This document shows positions 19,121 through 28,237 of a DNA stretch of 64,000 nucleotides, in pieces (within the stretch, counting starts at the first letter, position 1; each line of letters begins with the position of its first letter). The notes under the pieces are model-generated. The model searched no databases. It was given only the letters and a program-made list of their open reading frames with translations, and had not been told where the DNA came from. A program made the position numbers and the translations under genes. Source of the stretch: Thioalkalivibrio sp. XN279 (GTDB lineage: Bacteria > Pseudomonadota > Gammaproteobacteria > Steroidobacterales > XN24); contig NZ_JAANBD010000029.1 in the NCBI RefSeq assembly GCF_011089885.1, positions 124,001-188,000 on the forward strand, in the 5' to 3' direction.

Positions 19121-19933
19121 TCAGCCGCCCGGCGATGCGCCGATGCGGTCCAGCCGCAGGCGCTGGCGCTCGTCGAACAGCCGGCGGCTCGCCGCCATCA
19201 CCGCGGCCACGGTGCCGAAGCCGGTGCCGACCGCGATCATGAAGAACACCAGCACCTGGTACTTCACGGCCAGCGCCGGGGGGCTGCCGGCGAGGATCTG
19301 GCCGGTCATCATGCCCGGCAGGCTCACCACGCCGGCCGCGGCCATGCCGTTGATGATGGGGATCATGCCGCTGCGCATGGCGTCGCGCCGCAGGTCGGCG
19401 ATGGCTTCGCTCCAGTTCATGCCGAGCATCAGCCGCCCCTCGATCACCTGGCGCTGGCGCCAGGCGCTGTCGGTGAGGCGGTCCATGCCGAGCGCCACGC
19501 CGGTCATGGTGTTGCCCAGCAGCATGCCGAGCAGCGGGATGGCGTACTGCGGCGCGTACCAGGGCTGGGGCCCGATGATGGCGAGCAGGGCGAAGACGGT
19601 CACGGCGAAGGCCGAGATGAACATCGAGACCGTGCCGATGGCGAAGGCCCAGCCGCCGGTCATGCGCCGCTTCTGGCGCGACATGACTTCGCGCCCGGCC
19701 AGCAGCAGCATCACCACCGCCATCAGCGCCACCCAGTGAAATGCCGCCACGGAGAACAGGGCCTCGAGCACCAGCCCGATGAGCGCGAGCTGGATGACCA
19801 TGCGTGTCGCCGCGACCAGCAGTTCGCGGCTGAGACCGAGGCGCCCGTACCAGGTGACGGCCGCCAGGGCGAGGACCAGTGCCGCGCCGATGGCCAGCTG
19901 CCACCAGGCGAGGTCGATCAGCTCCTGTTGCAT
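19121..19933 (-). CDS. fetB: FetB-like ABC exporter permease
   Basis: The 270-residue protein has about seven membrane helices and matches the FetB/UPF0014 permease family, which with FetA exports iron or confers peroxide resistance. Family segments include ELLVAATRMVIQLALIGLVL, IPLLGMLLGNTMTGVALGMDRL and GMIPIINGMAAAGVVSLPGMMTGQILAG. The start at 19933 overlaps the upstream ATPase gene by 16 bp. The substrate is inferred from the family, not shown by sequence. Confidence 0.9.
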   Translation of the reverse strand: MQQELIDLAWWQLAIGAALVLALAAVTWYGRLGLSRELLVAATRMVIQLALIGLVLEALFSVAAFHWVALMAVVMLLLAGREVMSRQKRRMTGGWAFAIGTVSMFISAFAVTVFALLAIIGPQPWYAPQYAIPLLGMLLGNTMTGVALGMDRLTDSAWRQRQVIEGRLMLGMNWSEAIADLRRDAMRSGMIPIINGMAAAGVVSLPGMMTGQILAGSPPALAVKYQVLVFFMIAVGTGFGTVAAVMAASRRLFDERQRLRLDRIGASPGG

Positions 19934-20568
19934 GGTTGCTCCACGAGGTGTTCGCCACGGATCGCGAAGTGGCGATCGGCGACGCCGGCGATCTGCTCCC
20001 GGTCGTGCGCGACCCAGATCACCGGGACGGCTTCGCGCCTGCAGTAGTCCCGCAGCCATGCCTCGACCCGGCGCGTCAGGTCCGGATCCAGGTTCGCGGT
20101 AGGCTCGTCCAGCAACAGCGCACGCGGCTCGTGCGACAGCGCGCGCAACACCGCCAGGCGCTGCTTCTCGCCCGAGGACAGCCGGCTCACCTGCCAGCCG
20201 AGCACAGCCGCGTCGAAGCCGAAAGCCTCGAGGCTGCCGGGCACCGCATCCAGGAAATGCGCGGCGACGGTATCGCCCCACCAGCTGCTCTCGGCCGGCA
20301 CCAGCATCACCCACCTGCGCCAGCAGTGCGCCGCCATCGACTCGCGCCGCTCACCGCCCAGCGACACTTCGCCCTGGTGCGGCTCGAGGTCCGCGATGGC
20401 GCGCAGCAGTCGCGTCTTGCCCGACCCCGACTCCCCGGAAATGCACACCACTTCGCCCGGCGCCACGCGCAGGGACACGTTGCGCAACGGACCGGCGCAC
20501 ACGTCGTGCAACACCAGCGCGGCGTCGCCGCCATGCGCAGTCTCCGCCATGCCTGCCTGTGCGTTCAC
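19918..20568 (-). CDS. fetA: FetA-like ABC exporter ATPase
   Basis: This 216-residue ABC ATPase has Walker A GESGSGKT, signature LSSGEKQR and Walker B ALLLDEPTANLD, followed by the H-loop WVAHDREQ. Its small size and direct overlap with the FetB-like permease identify it as the ATPase of the same exporter. An ATG at 20550 (MAETAHGGD) is an alternative start. The gene is first in a two-gene operon; the upstream response-regulator gene, also on this strand, ends 42 bp before it. Confidence 0.88.
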   Translation of the reverse strand: MNAQAGMAETAHGGDAALVLHDVCAGPLRNVSLRVAPGEVVCISGESGSGKTRLLRAIADLEPHQGEVSLGGERRESMAAHCWRRWVMLVPAESSWWGDTVAAHFLDAVPGSLEAFGFDAAVLGWQVSRLSSGEKQRLAVLRALSHEPRALLLDEPTANLDPDLTRRVEAWLRDYCRREAVPVIWVAHDREQIAGVADRHFAIRGEHLVEQPCNRS

Positions 20569-20610
20569 GCCACTTTGTCGCCCCAGCGCCGGCGAGGATG
20601 CCGCCGTCGC

Positions 20611-21966
20611 TCAGCGCCGCGGCAGCAGGCTGAGCTCGACGCGGTTGTTGAGCGCGGCGATCCGGTTCCACTCCCCCGCCGTGCTCACGTCCGGCGGGAA
20701 GGTATAGCGGCGCTCGGAGTCCCGGCTGCCGTGTATGAGCACGGTGAGGTCGATGCCGGTGCGACTCAGCATGGGCGCGTTGGCGAGGAACTGCGTGAAG
20801 GCCTCGGACTGGCCGTTGCCCTGTCCCGAGTTCTCGGCCAGCGGGTTGCCGATCAGGTCGCATTCACCTACCGGGATCGCCGGGTCGGCGAGGCGATAAC
20901 CGCCGGCCTCGTCCACGGTCATGCAGAACTCGCCCAGGTGGGCCTCGAGCCGGACCGCGCCGTCGAAGCCGACGCCGGCGAGCCGCGCCAGCAACTCCGC
21001 GAGCTGTTCCACGCGGGCGTCGTCGAAAGGTAACTCGGCGAAGCCGAAGCGGTTGTCCTCGTTGGCCGCCCACTCCATCCCGGCGATGAGGGCCTGGTAA
21101 CGGCCCTCCAGCTCGCCCTGGCCGGGACCCACGCCGCGTTCCTGCTCGAACTGCAGCGTGTCCAGCGTCTCGGCCTGCTGCGCGACAGTCGAGCGCAGCT
21201 GCGCATTGTCCGCCAGCGCCGCGTCGCGCTGTTCGGCCGCCGCGCTGAACAACAGGAACAACAGCGCCATCGGCACTACGGCGAGGACCAGCAGCGTGGC
21301 CACCACGCCCCAGCCCGTCTGCCGCTCCGGCGGCGTCGCCTGGCGCGCGAGCTCGGCCTCGGCCTTCTGGCGGCCCCAGATCTCCTCGGCGACACGGCGC
21401 GCGAAGTCGCGGTTGCTGGCCAGGATGTCGGTGCGTAACTCGAGATGCTGGTCCTGCAGCGTGCGGCTGATGAGCGCCTGGATGGAGGCGCCCATGGCCT
21501 GGCGTTCCAGCGCGCGCTCGGTTTCTTCCTCGCGCTCGGCCGCGGCCTTTTCTTCCGTCTCGGCGCTACGCCGGCGCAGCGCGGCGCGGCGATCCTTGAC
21601 CAGTCCCAGCTTGAGCAGCATCTCGAACAGGAGGCCCGGCTGGACGTCCTTGGGCAGCACGCCTACGGCGCCGAGCGCCCGGGCCTGGCCGACATACACC
21701 TCCCCTTCCTTGGCGGTGTACATCATCACCGGGATCAGGGCGGTACGCGGGTCCGCCTTGATCGCCGAGACCGCCTCGAAGCCGTCCATGCCCGGCATGC
21801 TGTGATCCATGAAGATCACGTCGACCACCTGGCTGCGCAGGAAGTCGATGGCCTGCTCGCCGGACTCGGCGAATTCCACTTCCAGGTCGTAACGCTCGAG
21901 CATGCGCTTGAGCGCTACCCGTGCAGCCTTGGAGTCGTCGACGACGAGTGCTCGCTTCTGCGCCAT
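20611..21966 (-). CDS. Response-regulator receiver fused to a membrane anchor and OmpA-like C-terminal domain
   Basis: The 451-residue protein has an N-terminal receiver domain (residues 4-122) with phospho-acceptor Asp54 in FMDHSMPGMDG and the conserved Lys in LPKDV. Next come a charged helical linker (about 125-215) and one membrane helix (about 219-242). The C-terminal region is probably periplasmic and contains a coiled-coil start and a tail (AALNNRVELSLLPRR) resembling the end of OmpA-type peptidoglycan-binding domains. A receiver on a membrane anchor without a DNA-binding or enzymatic output is unusual. The ATG at 21966 (MAQKRALVVDDSK) is chosen over an upstream TTG. No kinase gene is adjacent. 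Confidence 0.82.
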   Translation of the reverse strand: MAQKRALVVDDSKAARVALKRMLERYDLEVEFAESGEQAIDFLRSQVVDVIFMDHSMPGMDGFEAVSAIKADPRTALIPVMMYTAKEGEVYVGQARALGAVGVLPKDVQPGLLFEMLLKLGLVKDRRAALRRRSAETEEKAAAEREEETERALERQAMGASIQALISRTLQDQHLELRTDILASNRDFARRVAEEIWGRQKAEAELARQATPPERQTGWGVVATLLVLAVVPMALLFLLFSAAAEQRDAALADNAQLRSTVAQQAETLDTLQFEQERGVGPGQGELEGRYQALIAGMEWAANEDNRFGFAELPFDDARVEQLAELLARLAGVGFDGAVRLEAHLGEFCMTVDEAGGYRLADPAIPVGECDLIGNPLAENSGQGNGQSEAFTQFLANAPMLSRTGIDLTVLIHGSRDSERRYTFPPDVSTAGEWNRIAALNNRVELSLLPRR

Positions 21967-22029
21967 GCCGAGACTTTCCTTCAACTTGCCCCGTTAGTCC
22001 AGTCCCTCGGCTGCTGGTACGCTTGCCGC

Positions 22030-22383
22030 ATGCGGCGTGACGAGTTCGAGCGCGTGGTGGACGAGGTGCTGGAGAGCCTGCCGGAGTGGGCGCTCGAGCG
22101 CATCCACAACCTGCGCGTGGTGGTCGAGGAGTGGCCCACGGCCGAGCAGGACCCGGAGGACGAGGGGCTGCTGGGGCTGTACGACGGCATCGCGTTGCCC
22201 GAGCGCGACCTGGACTACGTCGACGTGATGCCGGACACGGTGTGGATCTTCCGCCAGCCGCACCTGGCCCTGGCGCTGGAAGGCGAGGCGCTGCGCGAGG
22301 AGATCCGGCGCACGGTGCTGCACGAACTGGCGCACTATTTCGGGCTCGACGACGACTACCTGGACGAGATCGGCTGGGGCTGA
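22030..22383 (+). CDS. Small zincin-like metallopeptidase family protein
   Basis: The 117-residue protein has the zinc-protease motif HELAHYFGLDDD near its C terminus (HExxH plus a downstream Asp). The N-terminal FERVVDEVLESLPEW and GLYDGIALPERD are typical of the small metallopeptidase family formerly DUF1025. Substrates are unknown. The gene starts 63 bp from the divergent response-regulator gene and ends at the stop of the convergent DUF2207 gene. Confidence 0.88.
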   Translation: MRRDEFERVVDEVLESLPEWALERIHNLRVVVEEWPTAEQDPEDEGLLGLYDGIALPERDLDYVDVMPDTVWIFRQPHLALALEGEALREEIRRTVLHELAHYFGLDDDYLDEIGWG

Positions 22384-24072
22384 CTACCAGCCGCCGCCGC
22401 CGCCCCCGCCGCCACCGCCGCCTGAGAACCCGCCGCCACCGCCGCCGGAAGACGAGCCCGGCGGCGTGGAGGCGGAAGAGATGGCCGAGGTGAGCGAGGC
22501 GCCCACGCCCGAGGTGAAGCTGCCGATGGCATGCGGGTTGAAGTGCCCGTGGTACCAGGCGGGGCGATAGCTTGTGCTGCCCGATGCTTCCAGGCGCGCG
22601 AATACACCGGCGAACTTCTCCGCCCAGGCCTGTTCCACCCCCAGCGCCAGCGCGAACGGCAGGTAGCGCTCGAACAGCTCAGGCGTTTTCTCGGGCGGAT
22701 TGCGCAGGTTGAGCTCGTCCTTTTCCGCCACCTCGAGATAGCTCTTGAAACCCTCCAGCTTGTCCATCAAGCGGCGTCCGCGCTCGGTGGGTGCGCGCAG
22801 CAGCCAGTAGAACAGGATGTGGGCCGCCGCCATGAGGCCGAACAGCACCACCACCAGGGGCCGCCAGGCGTCGAGCAGGCTGACGGCGAGCGCCAGCGCC
22901 AGAGTCGCCACGATGGAGGGCAGCAGGAAAATCCCGTTGGTGAGGAAATAGATTTTCTCGTAGTCCCGTTGCAGCGCCTTCTGGTGCGCATGCTTGGCCC
23001 GTGCAAGGACCTTGTGGTTCTCGTTCTCCAGCACGACCGCAGACTCCCTGGCGAACAGGGCCGCGAGCAACGCCTTCTCGCCCGCCGCGAGCGGCTGCGC
23101 AGAGCCGGTACGGCGCAGGGTGTAAGCGCCGTCGTCTTCCTCGATCTCCAGCTGGCCCTTCACGGCAAGGTTGACGACCGCGGCGACGAACGCCCGGTTG
23201 TCGTAGCCCATGCGCATGATGAACCGCGCCGAAGCAGGCGAGTAGCTGCCCGGCGGCTCGTAGTGCGGGAAGATCACGCCGCGCGGCGGATCGACGCCGA
23301 AACGCCGCCAGGCCCATGCCATGTACCCCAGCACGAACAACAGCCCCAGCCCCGCCACCAGCAGCCCCCGGTTGTCGGCCAGGGTGTGCTCGAGCCGCTC
23401 CAGCCGGCCGGGCTCGTGCACGTGGCCCTTGGGCCAGGCGACCACGACGGTCAGGCCCTCGCGCGGCCCCAGCGGGCGGGTGGCGGCGAACTGTGCCGTG
23501 TTGCCGTCGACGTCCGCGGCATAAGCCTGCTCCGTGCTGCCCTGCCGCCCGGTGTAGGCGTCCAGGGTGATGCCGCCTGGCGGCACCGACGCCGGCAGGC
23601 GCACCACGGCCACGGCCGAGTCGATGGGCAGGTCCCAGCCGTTGCCCGTCACGTTCCAGTACAGCTCGTCATGCTCCGCGAAGTAACCGAGCTGGCGGTC
23701 GGTGCGATAACGCAGCAGGTACTCGTGCCGGCCGGGCTCGAGCATGCGGTCGGCGCTGCCGGCGTAGACCCGCACGCCGTTGCTGCGTCGCTCGGTATGC
23801 CAGGGTTCCGGGTTGCCGTTGCGACGCACCTCGAGCACCTCGAAACCGACGCGGTAGCGGTTGCCGTAGCGGTCGCGGTAATCGGTCGGGAAGTCGCGGA
23901 AAATGCCGCGCCGGATCATGTTGCCCGCGGCCTGCACCACGATGGTCTCGCTCACCGTCATGCCGGCGTCGGCGTGCACCTCGATCTCGCTGCGGTACTC
24001 GAGGATGCGTTCCTCCGCCTGCGCCGCGACGGCGGCAAGCAGCATGGCGGCGCAGAGCAGGCGCCGCATCAT
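22384..24072 (-). CDS. DUF2207 membrane protein with glycine-rich tail
   Basis: The 562-residue protein has a signal peptide (MMRRLLCAAMLLAAVAAQA), an N-terminal beta-rich DUF2207 domain (IRRGIFRDFPTDYRDRYGNR), a membrane helix near residue 235 (LLVAGLGLLFVLGYMAWAW) and two more helices around 390-430. A cytoplasmic winged-helix-like stretch lies between them. The C terminus is nearly pure glycine ending in Trp, a family hallmark. Function is unknown. It follows lemA by 1 bp, a pairing common in bacteria. The poly-glycine codons form a GC repeat tract prone to length change. Confidence 0.9.
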   Translation of the reverse strand: MMRRLLCAAMLLAAVAAQAEERILEYRSEIEVHADAGMTVSETIVVQAAGNMIRRGIFRDFPTDYRDRYGNRYRVGFEVLEVRRNGNPEPWHTERRSNGVRVYAGSADRMLEPGRHEYLLRYRTDRQLGYFAEHDELYWNVTGNGWDLPIDSAVAVVRLPASVPPGGITLDAYTGRQGSTEQAYAADVDGNTAQFAATRPLGPREGLTVVVAWPKGHVHEPGRLERLEHTLADNRGLLVAGLGLLFVLGYMAWAWRRFGVDPPRGVIFPHYEPPGSYSPASARFIMRMGYDNRAFVAAVVNLAVKGQLEIEEDDGAYTLRRTGSAQPLAAGEKALLAALFARESAVVLENENHKVLARAKHAHQKALQRDYEKIYFLTNGIFLLPSIVATLALALAVSLLDAWRPLVVVLFGLMAAAHILFYWLLRAPTERGRRLMDKLEGFKSYLEVAEKDELNLRNPPEKTPELFERYLPFALALGVEQAWAEKFAGVFARLEASGSTSYRPAWYHGHFNPHAIGSFTSGVGASLTSAISSASTPPGSSSGGGGGGFSGGGGGGGGGGGW

Positions 24073-24073
24073 C

Positions 24074-24625
24074 TCAGCCGAGCTCCACGCGCGGGGCAGC
24101 GCGCACTTCCGCCTCGTCCACGGCGAAGAACTCCGCCGGCCGGAATGCGAACATGCGCGCGGGCACCATGTCGGGGAAGGACTCGATGCGGGTGTTGTAG
24201 ATGCGCACGGCGCCGTTGTAATAGCGCCGCGCGTACTGCAGGTGATCCTCGGTCTCCACCAGGTCGCGCTGCAGCTGCAGGAAATTGCCGTCTGCCTTGA
24301 GCGTCGGGTAGGCCTCGGCCAGGGCGATGAGCCGGTGCAGGCCGGCCTCCATCTCGTCCTCCAGCCGCGCCTTGTCGCGCAGGCTGCCGGCCGCCTCGGC
24401 GCGCGCGCGCAGCTCGGTGACCGCGCTCAGCGTGGCACGCTCGTACTCCGCATAGGCCTTCACCGCCTCGACCAGGCGCGGCACGAGGTCGTGGCGTCGC
24501 GTCAGCTGCACGTCGATGTCGCTCCAGGCCGAGCGCACGCGGTTGCGATCGCGCACCAGCCGGTTGTAGATCAGCACGCCCCAGAGCAGGAGCGCCGCGA
24601 TCACTATGAGGATGAAGGTCAACAT
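24074..24625 (-). CDS. lemA: LemA family protein
   Basis: The 183-residue protein has an N-terminal membrane helix (MLTFILIVIAALLLWGVLIYNRLV) and the LemA helical bundle (NRVRSAWSDIDVQLTRRHDLVPRLVEAVK, YNTRIESFPDMVPA). LemA proteins have an outside helical domain of unknown function and often travel with DUF2207-type membrane proteins, as here. The gene lies between the NatB-like permease (6 bp) and the DUF2207 gene (1 bp). Confidence 0.92.
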   Translation of the reverse strand: MLTFILIVIAALLLWGVLIYNRLVRDRNRVRSAWSDIDVQLTRRHDLVPRLVEAVKAYAEYERATLSAVTELRARAEAAGSLRDKARLEDEMEAGLHRLIALAEAYPTLKADGNFLQLQRDLVETEDHLQYARRYYNGAVRIYNTRIESFPDMVPARMFAFRPAEFFAVDEAEVRAAPRVELG

Positions 24626-24631
24626 CCGTGC

Positions 24632-25804
24632 TCAGGCGCTGATGGCCAGTTTCTCGCGATGGTACAGCCGCGCCGCGATGATCCAGAGCAGCAAGCCCAG
24701 CCCCAGGCCCGCGCCGGCGTACACCAGCCATTCCAGCGCCGACAGCGCCTCGGCGCGCAGCACCATCAGGATCGCCTGGTTCTGCGCCAGGAAGGGCACG
24801 GCGAACATCCACAGCTGGTTCTTCACCGGGCTGATGAGCAGCACCACCGTGGGAATGATGGGCAGCAGCATGAGCACGCTCATGTAGCTCTGCGCCTCCT
24901 TCACCGACTTCACGCTGGCGGCGATCAGGGTCAGCAGCGTGGTGCCGATCAGCACCATCGGCGCCAGGATGGCCAGCAGCTTGGCCATGGCGAGAAACGA
25001 CACGTCCACGCCCTTGAACGGCCCGGAGCCGGCGAACTGGAAACTCAGCTTGAAGCTCAACAGGATCAGCAGCAGGCTGAGCATGCCGAAAGCGCAGGCG
25101 GCGGCGATCTTGCCGCTCATGATGGCCTCGCGGCTCGCGGGCGTGGCGAGCAGCGGTTCCAGCGACTGGCGCTCGCGCTCGCCGGCGGTGACGTCGATGA
25201 CCAGGTACGCGCCGCCGAGGAAGGCGCTCAGGATCAGCAGGTACGGCAGGAAGGCCAGCGCCATGCCGCGGCGCGCCTCGGGCGTGGACAGGTCGCGCCG
25301 CCCCGAGACCACCGCTTCGCCCAACGCCGGGTCGACGCCGCGCACCATCAGGCGCATGGTCGCGACCTGGCGGCTGTAGCCGCGCAGCGTGGACTCCACG
25401 CGCCCGACCGGGATGCGCGAGTCCTGGCGCGAGCTGTCGTACATGATCTCCACCAGCGCCGGCCGGCTCTCGCGCCACTGCTCCGGGAACGCGGCGGGAA
25501 TACTCAGGATCACCTCGTACTCCTGCGCCCGGATTGCCGCTTCCGGGTCCTGCGGCGGCTCGATCACCTCGATGTTGCGCGTCTCCAGGTGGGCGATGAG
25601 GTTCGGCGCGTGCTCGGCGCCGATCACCGGCAGCTCCAGCGTGCTCTCCAGCTGGGTGCGGGCGCGTTGCTCCGCCAGCGTGCCGATGCCGAGGATCATG
25701 GCCGGGAACAGCAGCGGGGCCATGAACAGGCCCAGCATCACGGTGCGCCGGTCGCGGAACAGGTCCAGCAGTTCCTTGCGCATCACCGCCCACACGGTGC
25801 TCAT
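24632..25804 (-). CDS. ABC-2 type transporter permease (NatB-like)
   Basis: The 390-residue permease has the NatB/ABC-2 layout: a first helix near residue 25, a large extracellular domain to about residue 185, then five helices (LPYLLILSAFLGGAYLVIDV, LAILAPMVLIGTTLLTLIAA and others). GERERQSLEPLLATPASR is the conserved coupling segment. NatAB in Bacillus exports sodium, but the substrate here is not established. It overlaps the ATPase gene by 4 bp. Confidence 0.9.
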   Translation of the reverse strand: MSTVWAVMRKELLDLFRDRRTVMLGLFMAPLLFPAMILGIGTLAEQRARTQLESTLELPVIGAEHAPNLIAHLETRNIEVIEPPQDPEAAIRAQEYEVILSIPAAFPEQWRESRPALVEIMYDSSRQDSRIPVGRVESTLRGYSRQVATMRLMVRGVDPALGEAVVSGRRDLSTPEARRGMALAFLPYLLILSAFLGGAYLVIDVTAGERERQSLEPLLATPASREAIMSGKIAAACAFGMLSLLLILLSFKLSFQFAGSGPFKGVDVSFLAMAKLLAILAPMVLIGTTLLTLIAASVKSVKEAQSYMSVLMLLPIIPTVVLLISPVKNQLWMFAVPFLAQNQAILMVLRAEALSALEWLVYAGAGLGLGLLLWIIAARLYHREKLAISA

Positions 25805-26547
25805 GCCGCCAGCCCCTCTTCCGTGCCGATGAGCTTGACGAAGGCGTCCTCGAGGTTCTCCTCGCCGCTGATGCGCCGCAGTTCCTCGGCGCTGCCCTGT
25901 GCCGTGACCTTGCCCTTGGCGATGATCACGATGTGGTCACACAACAGGCCGACCTCCTGCATGATGTGGCTGGAGAGGATCACGCAGCGGCCCTGCGCCT
26001 TCAGCGTCTTGAGGAACTCGCGCAGGCTGCGGGTGGTCATCACGTCCAGGCCGTTGGTCGGCTCATCGAGGATGACGTTCTTCGGGTCGTGCACCAGGGC
26101 GCGTGCGATAGCGGTCTTGGTGCGCTGGCCCTGCGAGAAGCCCTCGGCCTGGCGGTCGATGAAGTCTTCCATGCCCAGGGCCTGCACCAGCCGCTCGGTG
26201 CGCTGCGAAATCACGCCCGCCTCCAGTCCGTGCAGGCGCCCGAAGTAGGCGATGTTCTCGCGCGCGGTGAGGCGCTTGTAGACGCCGCGCGCGTCCGGCA
26301 GCACACCGAGCGCGCGCCGCACCCGCGCCGCGTCCTTGAGCACGTCGAAGCCGTCCACCATGACCCGGCCGCGCTCCGGGCGCATGAGCGTGTAGAGCAT
26401 GCGCAGGGTGGTGGTCTTGCCGGCGCCGTTGGGGCCCAGCAAGCCCGTGATCTGGCCGTCGCGCGCCTCGAAGCTGACGCCGTCCACGGCGCGCACCGGC
26501 CCGGTCTTGGCTTTGAAGGTCTTGTGCAGGTTTTCAACCTTGATCAT
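25801..26547 (-). CDS. ABC transporter ATPase (NatA-like)
   Basis: The 248-residue ATPase shows Walker A GPNGAGKTT, signature FSQGQRTK, Walker B VILDEPTNGLD and the H-loop SSHIMQE. The FSQGQR signature and the GVLPDARGVYKRLTARENI segment are typical of NatA-type sodium-efflux ATPases. It is the partner of the permease directly downstream. A secreted hydrolase gene lies 15 bp upstream in the same direction. Confidence 0.92.
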   Translation of the reverse strand: MIKVENLHKTFKAKTGPVRAVDGVSFEARDGQITGLLGPNGAGKTTTLRMLYTLMRPERGRVMVDGFDVLKDAARVRRALGVLPDARGVYKRLTARENIAYFGRLHGLEAGVISQRTERLVQALGMEDFIDRQAEGFSQGQRTKTAIARALVHDPKNVILDEPTNGLDVMTTRSLREFLKTLKAQGRCVILSSHIMQEVGLLCDHIVIIAKGKVTAQGSAEELRRISGEENLEDAFVKLIGTEEGLAA

Positions 26548-26562
26548 GTCGCCACGCCTCGC

Positions 26563-28062
26563 TCATGGTTCCCAGCCGTGCATGCCCGAAAACGGCGGCG
26601 GCGCCGCGAGGCGCTCGAGACACGTTGCGTCCAGCCCGGCCGGATCGCCCGACTCGAGGAACTGCGCCGCCAGCTTGGGCATGCAGCCGGTGGTCATGAG
26701 GCTGTGGCCCTGGCCCGGCAGCACCAGGTGGCGCGCATTGCCGAGCGCCGCCGCCACCTCGTCGCCGTAGCGCGGCGGCGTCACCGGGTCGTACTCGCCG
26801 GACACCAGCAGGACCGGGATGTCCCCGGCCAGGGGATCACGGAAGTCCTCCGGCCGCTCGCCGCGCGGCCACAGCTCGCACTGCGCCACCATGAACTCGA
26901 TGATCTGGGTCCCCAGCACCGAGCCCTCGTCCTCCGGCCGGACCTCGAGATCGTCCGCGTCCTCGGGACACACCACCGAGTTGTGCATGCCCATGGCGAG
27001 CTGGCCGCCGAGGTTACGGAACATCATCCGTGCCATGGCCAGCATGCCCGCGTAATCGCCCTCGTCCGCACGCTGGACCACCAGGGGCAGGACGGAAGCG
27101 GTCAGCGGGGAATAGGCGTACATGCGCAGGATGGCCGCAAGATGGCCGAAGCTGGGGACTTCCTCGCGCCACTCGCCGCTGGTCGGGTCGCGGTACCGCA
27201 CCGGCTCCAGCCCGCCGGCGCGCAAGCGCGCGGCGAGTTCATCAAGCCGCGCGCCAGGATCGCCCAGCGCCTCCACGCAGGCAGGTGTCTCGCGACAGCG
27301 CTGGAAGTGCACCGCCAGCGCGTCTTCGAGGTTGCGCGCATGTTCCGAGCCCAGCGGCAGCCCGGGCGGCACCACGCTGTCCAGGATGATGCTGCGCACC
27401 CGGTCGGGATGATCCTTGGCATATTGCTGCGCCACGCGCGTGCCGTAGGAGACGCCGACGAGGTTGACCTGCGCGGCGCCGATGGCCCGGCGCACGAACT
27501 CCAGGTCGAACACCGCCTCGCGGGTGCCGTAGAAACGCAGGTCCGCCTTCTCCTGCAGCGTGTCGATGCAGCCCTGGGTGAATTCGCGCAGCTGCTCCAG
27601 CTCGAATCCCTCCAGCTCCAGCACCATCTCCTCTTCGTCCAGCGGGCAGGCAAGCAGGTTCGAGCCGCCCGTGCCGCGCTGGTCCAGCAGCATGATGTGC
27701 CGGCTGCGGTTGATGTCGCCGAAGGCGGACGCCACGGCGGGGAAAGCCTCACGCGCCGACTGCCCCGGGCCGCCGGCGATCATGAACACGGGGTCTGGCT
27801 CGGCTTCGCCCTCCACCGGGATCCAGGCCAGCGCCAGGTCGATCTTGCGGCCGCCCGGGTCAGCGGGGTTCTCGGGCACGGTCACGCTAGCGCACTGCGC
27901 CTCGGTGGGACGCGGCAGGCCCGCGCTGGTCAGCACGCAGGGCTCGAACTCCACCTCCCCCAGCGTGCGCGCCTGCGCCGGTGCCGCCGCCAGCAGAACA
28001 CCCGCCGCGACTAACGCGCCGGACGACCACCGCCGCCTGCGGAACTGCCTGTGCGTTGTCAC
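26563..28062 (-). CDS. Secreted alpha/beta hydrolase (TAP-like / proline iminopeptidase-like)
   Basis: The 499-residue protein has a signal peptide (RRRWSSGALVAAGVLLAAAPAQA) and an alpha/beta-hydrolase core. Visible features are GGPGQSAR (oxyanion), LDQRGTGGSN, nucleophile elbow GVSYGT, Asp in SGEYDPVTPP and His in LPGQGHSLM. The C-terminal TAP-like region suggests cleavage of short peptides or esters in the periplasm. The GTG at 28062 is supported by AGAGG about 7 bases upstream. It is the first gene of a run continuing into natA, natB, lemA and DUF2207. Confidence 0.88.
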   Translation of the reverse strand: MTTHRQFRRRRWSSGALVAAGVLLAAAPAQARTLGEVEFEPCVLTSAGLPRPTEAQCASVTVPENPADPGGRKIDLALAWIPVEGEAEPDPVFMIAGGPGQSAREAFPAVASAFGDINRSRHIMLLDQRGTGGSNLLACPLDEEEMVLELEGFELEQLREFTQGCIDTLQEKADLRFYGTREAVFDLEFVRRAIGAAQVNLVGVSYGTRVAQQYAKDHPDRVRSIILDSVVPPGLPLGSEHARNLEDALAVHFQRCRETPACVEALGDPGARLDELAARLRAGGLEPVRYRDPTSGEWREEVPSFGHLAAILRMYAYSPLTASVLPLVVQRADEGDYAGMLAMARMMFRNLGGQLAMGMHNSVVCPEDADDLEVRPEDEGSVLGTQIIEFMVAQCELWPRGERPEDFRDPLAGDIPVLLVSGEYDPVTPPRYGDEVAAALGNARHLVLPGQGHSLMTTGCMPKLAAQFLESGDPAGLDATCLERLAAPPPFSGMHGWEP

Positions 28063-28237
28063 CCCAACACCTCTCGACTTGCCGTGGCCCTGGCCAGCGC
28101 CCGATTCTACACAAAGGATGCCGCTTCCCTGTTACACAGCCGGGAGTGAGACGTCGCGCCGCCGCTCGAAATCACGGCGCCCAGCGCCTAGACTTCCGTC
28201 ACTACCTCACCGGCTGCAGCCCGGAGATTCACATCCC

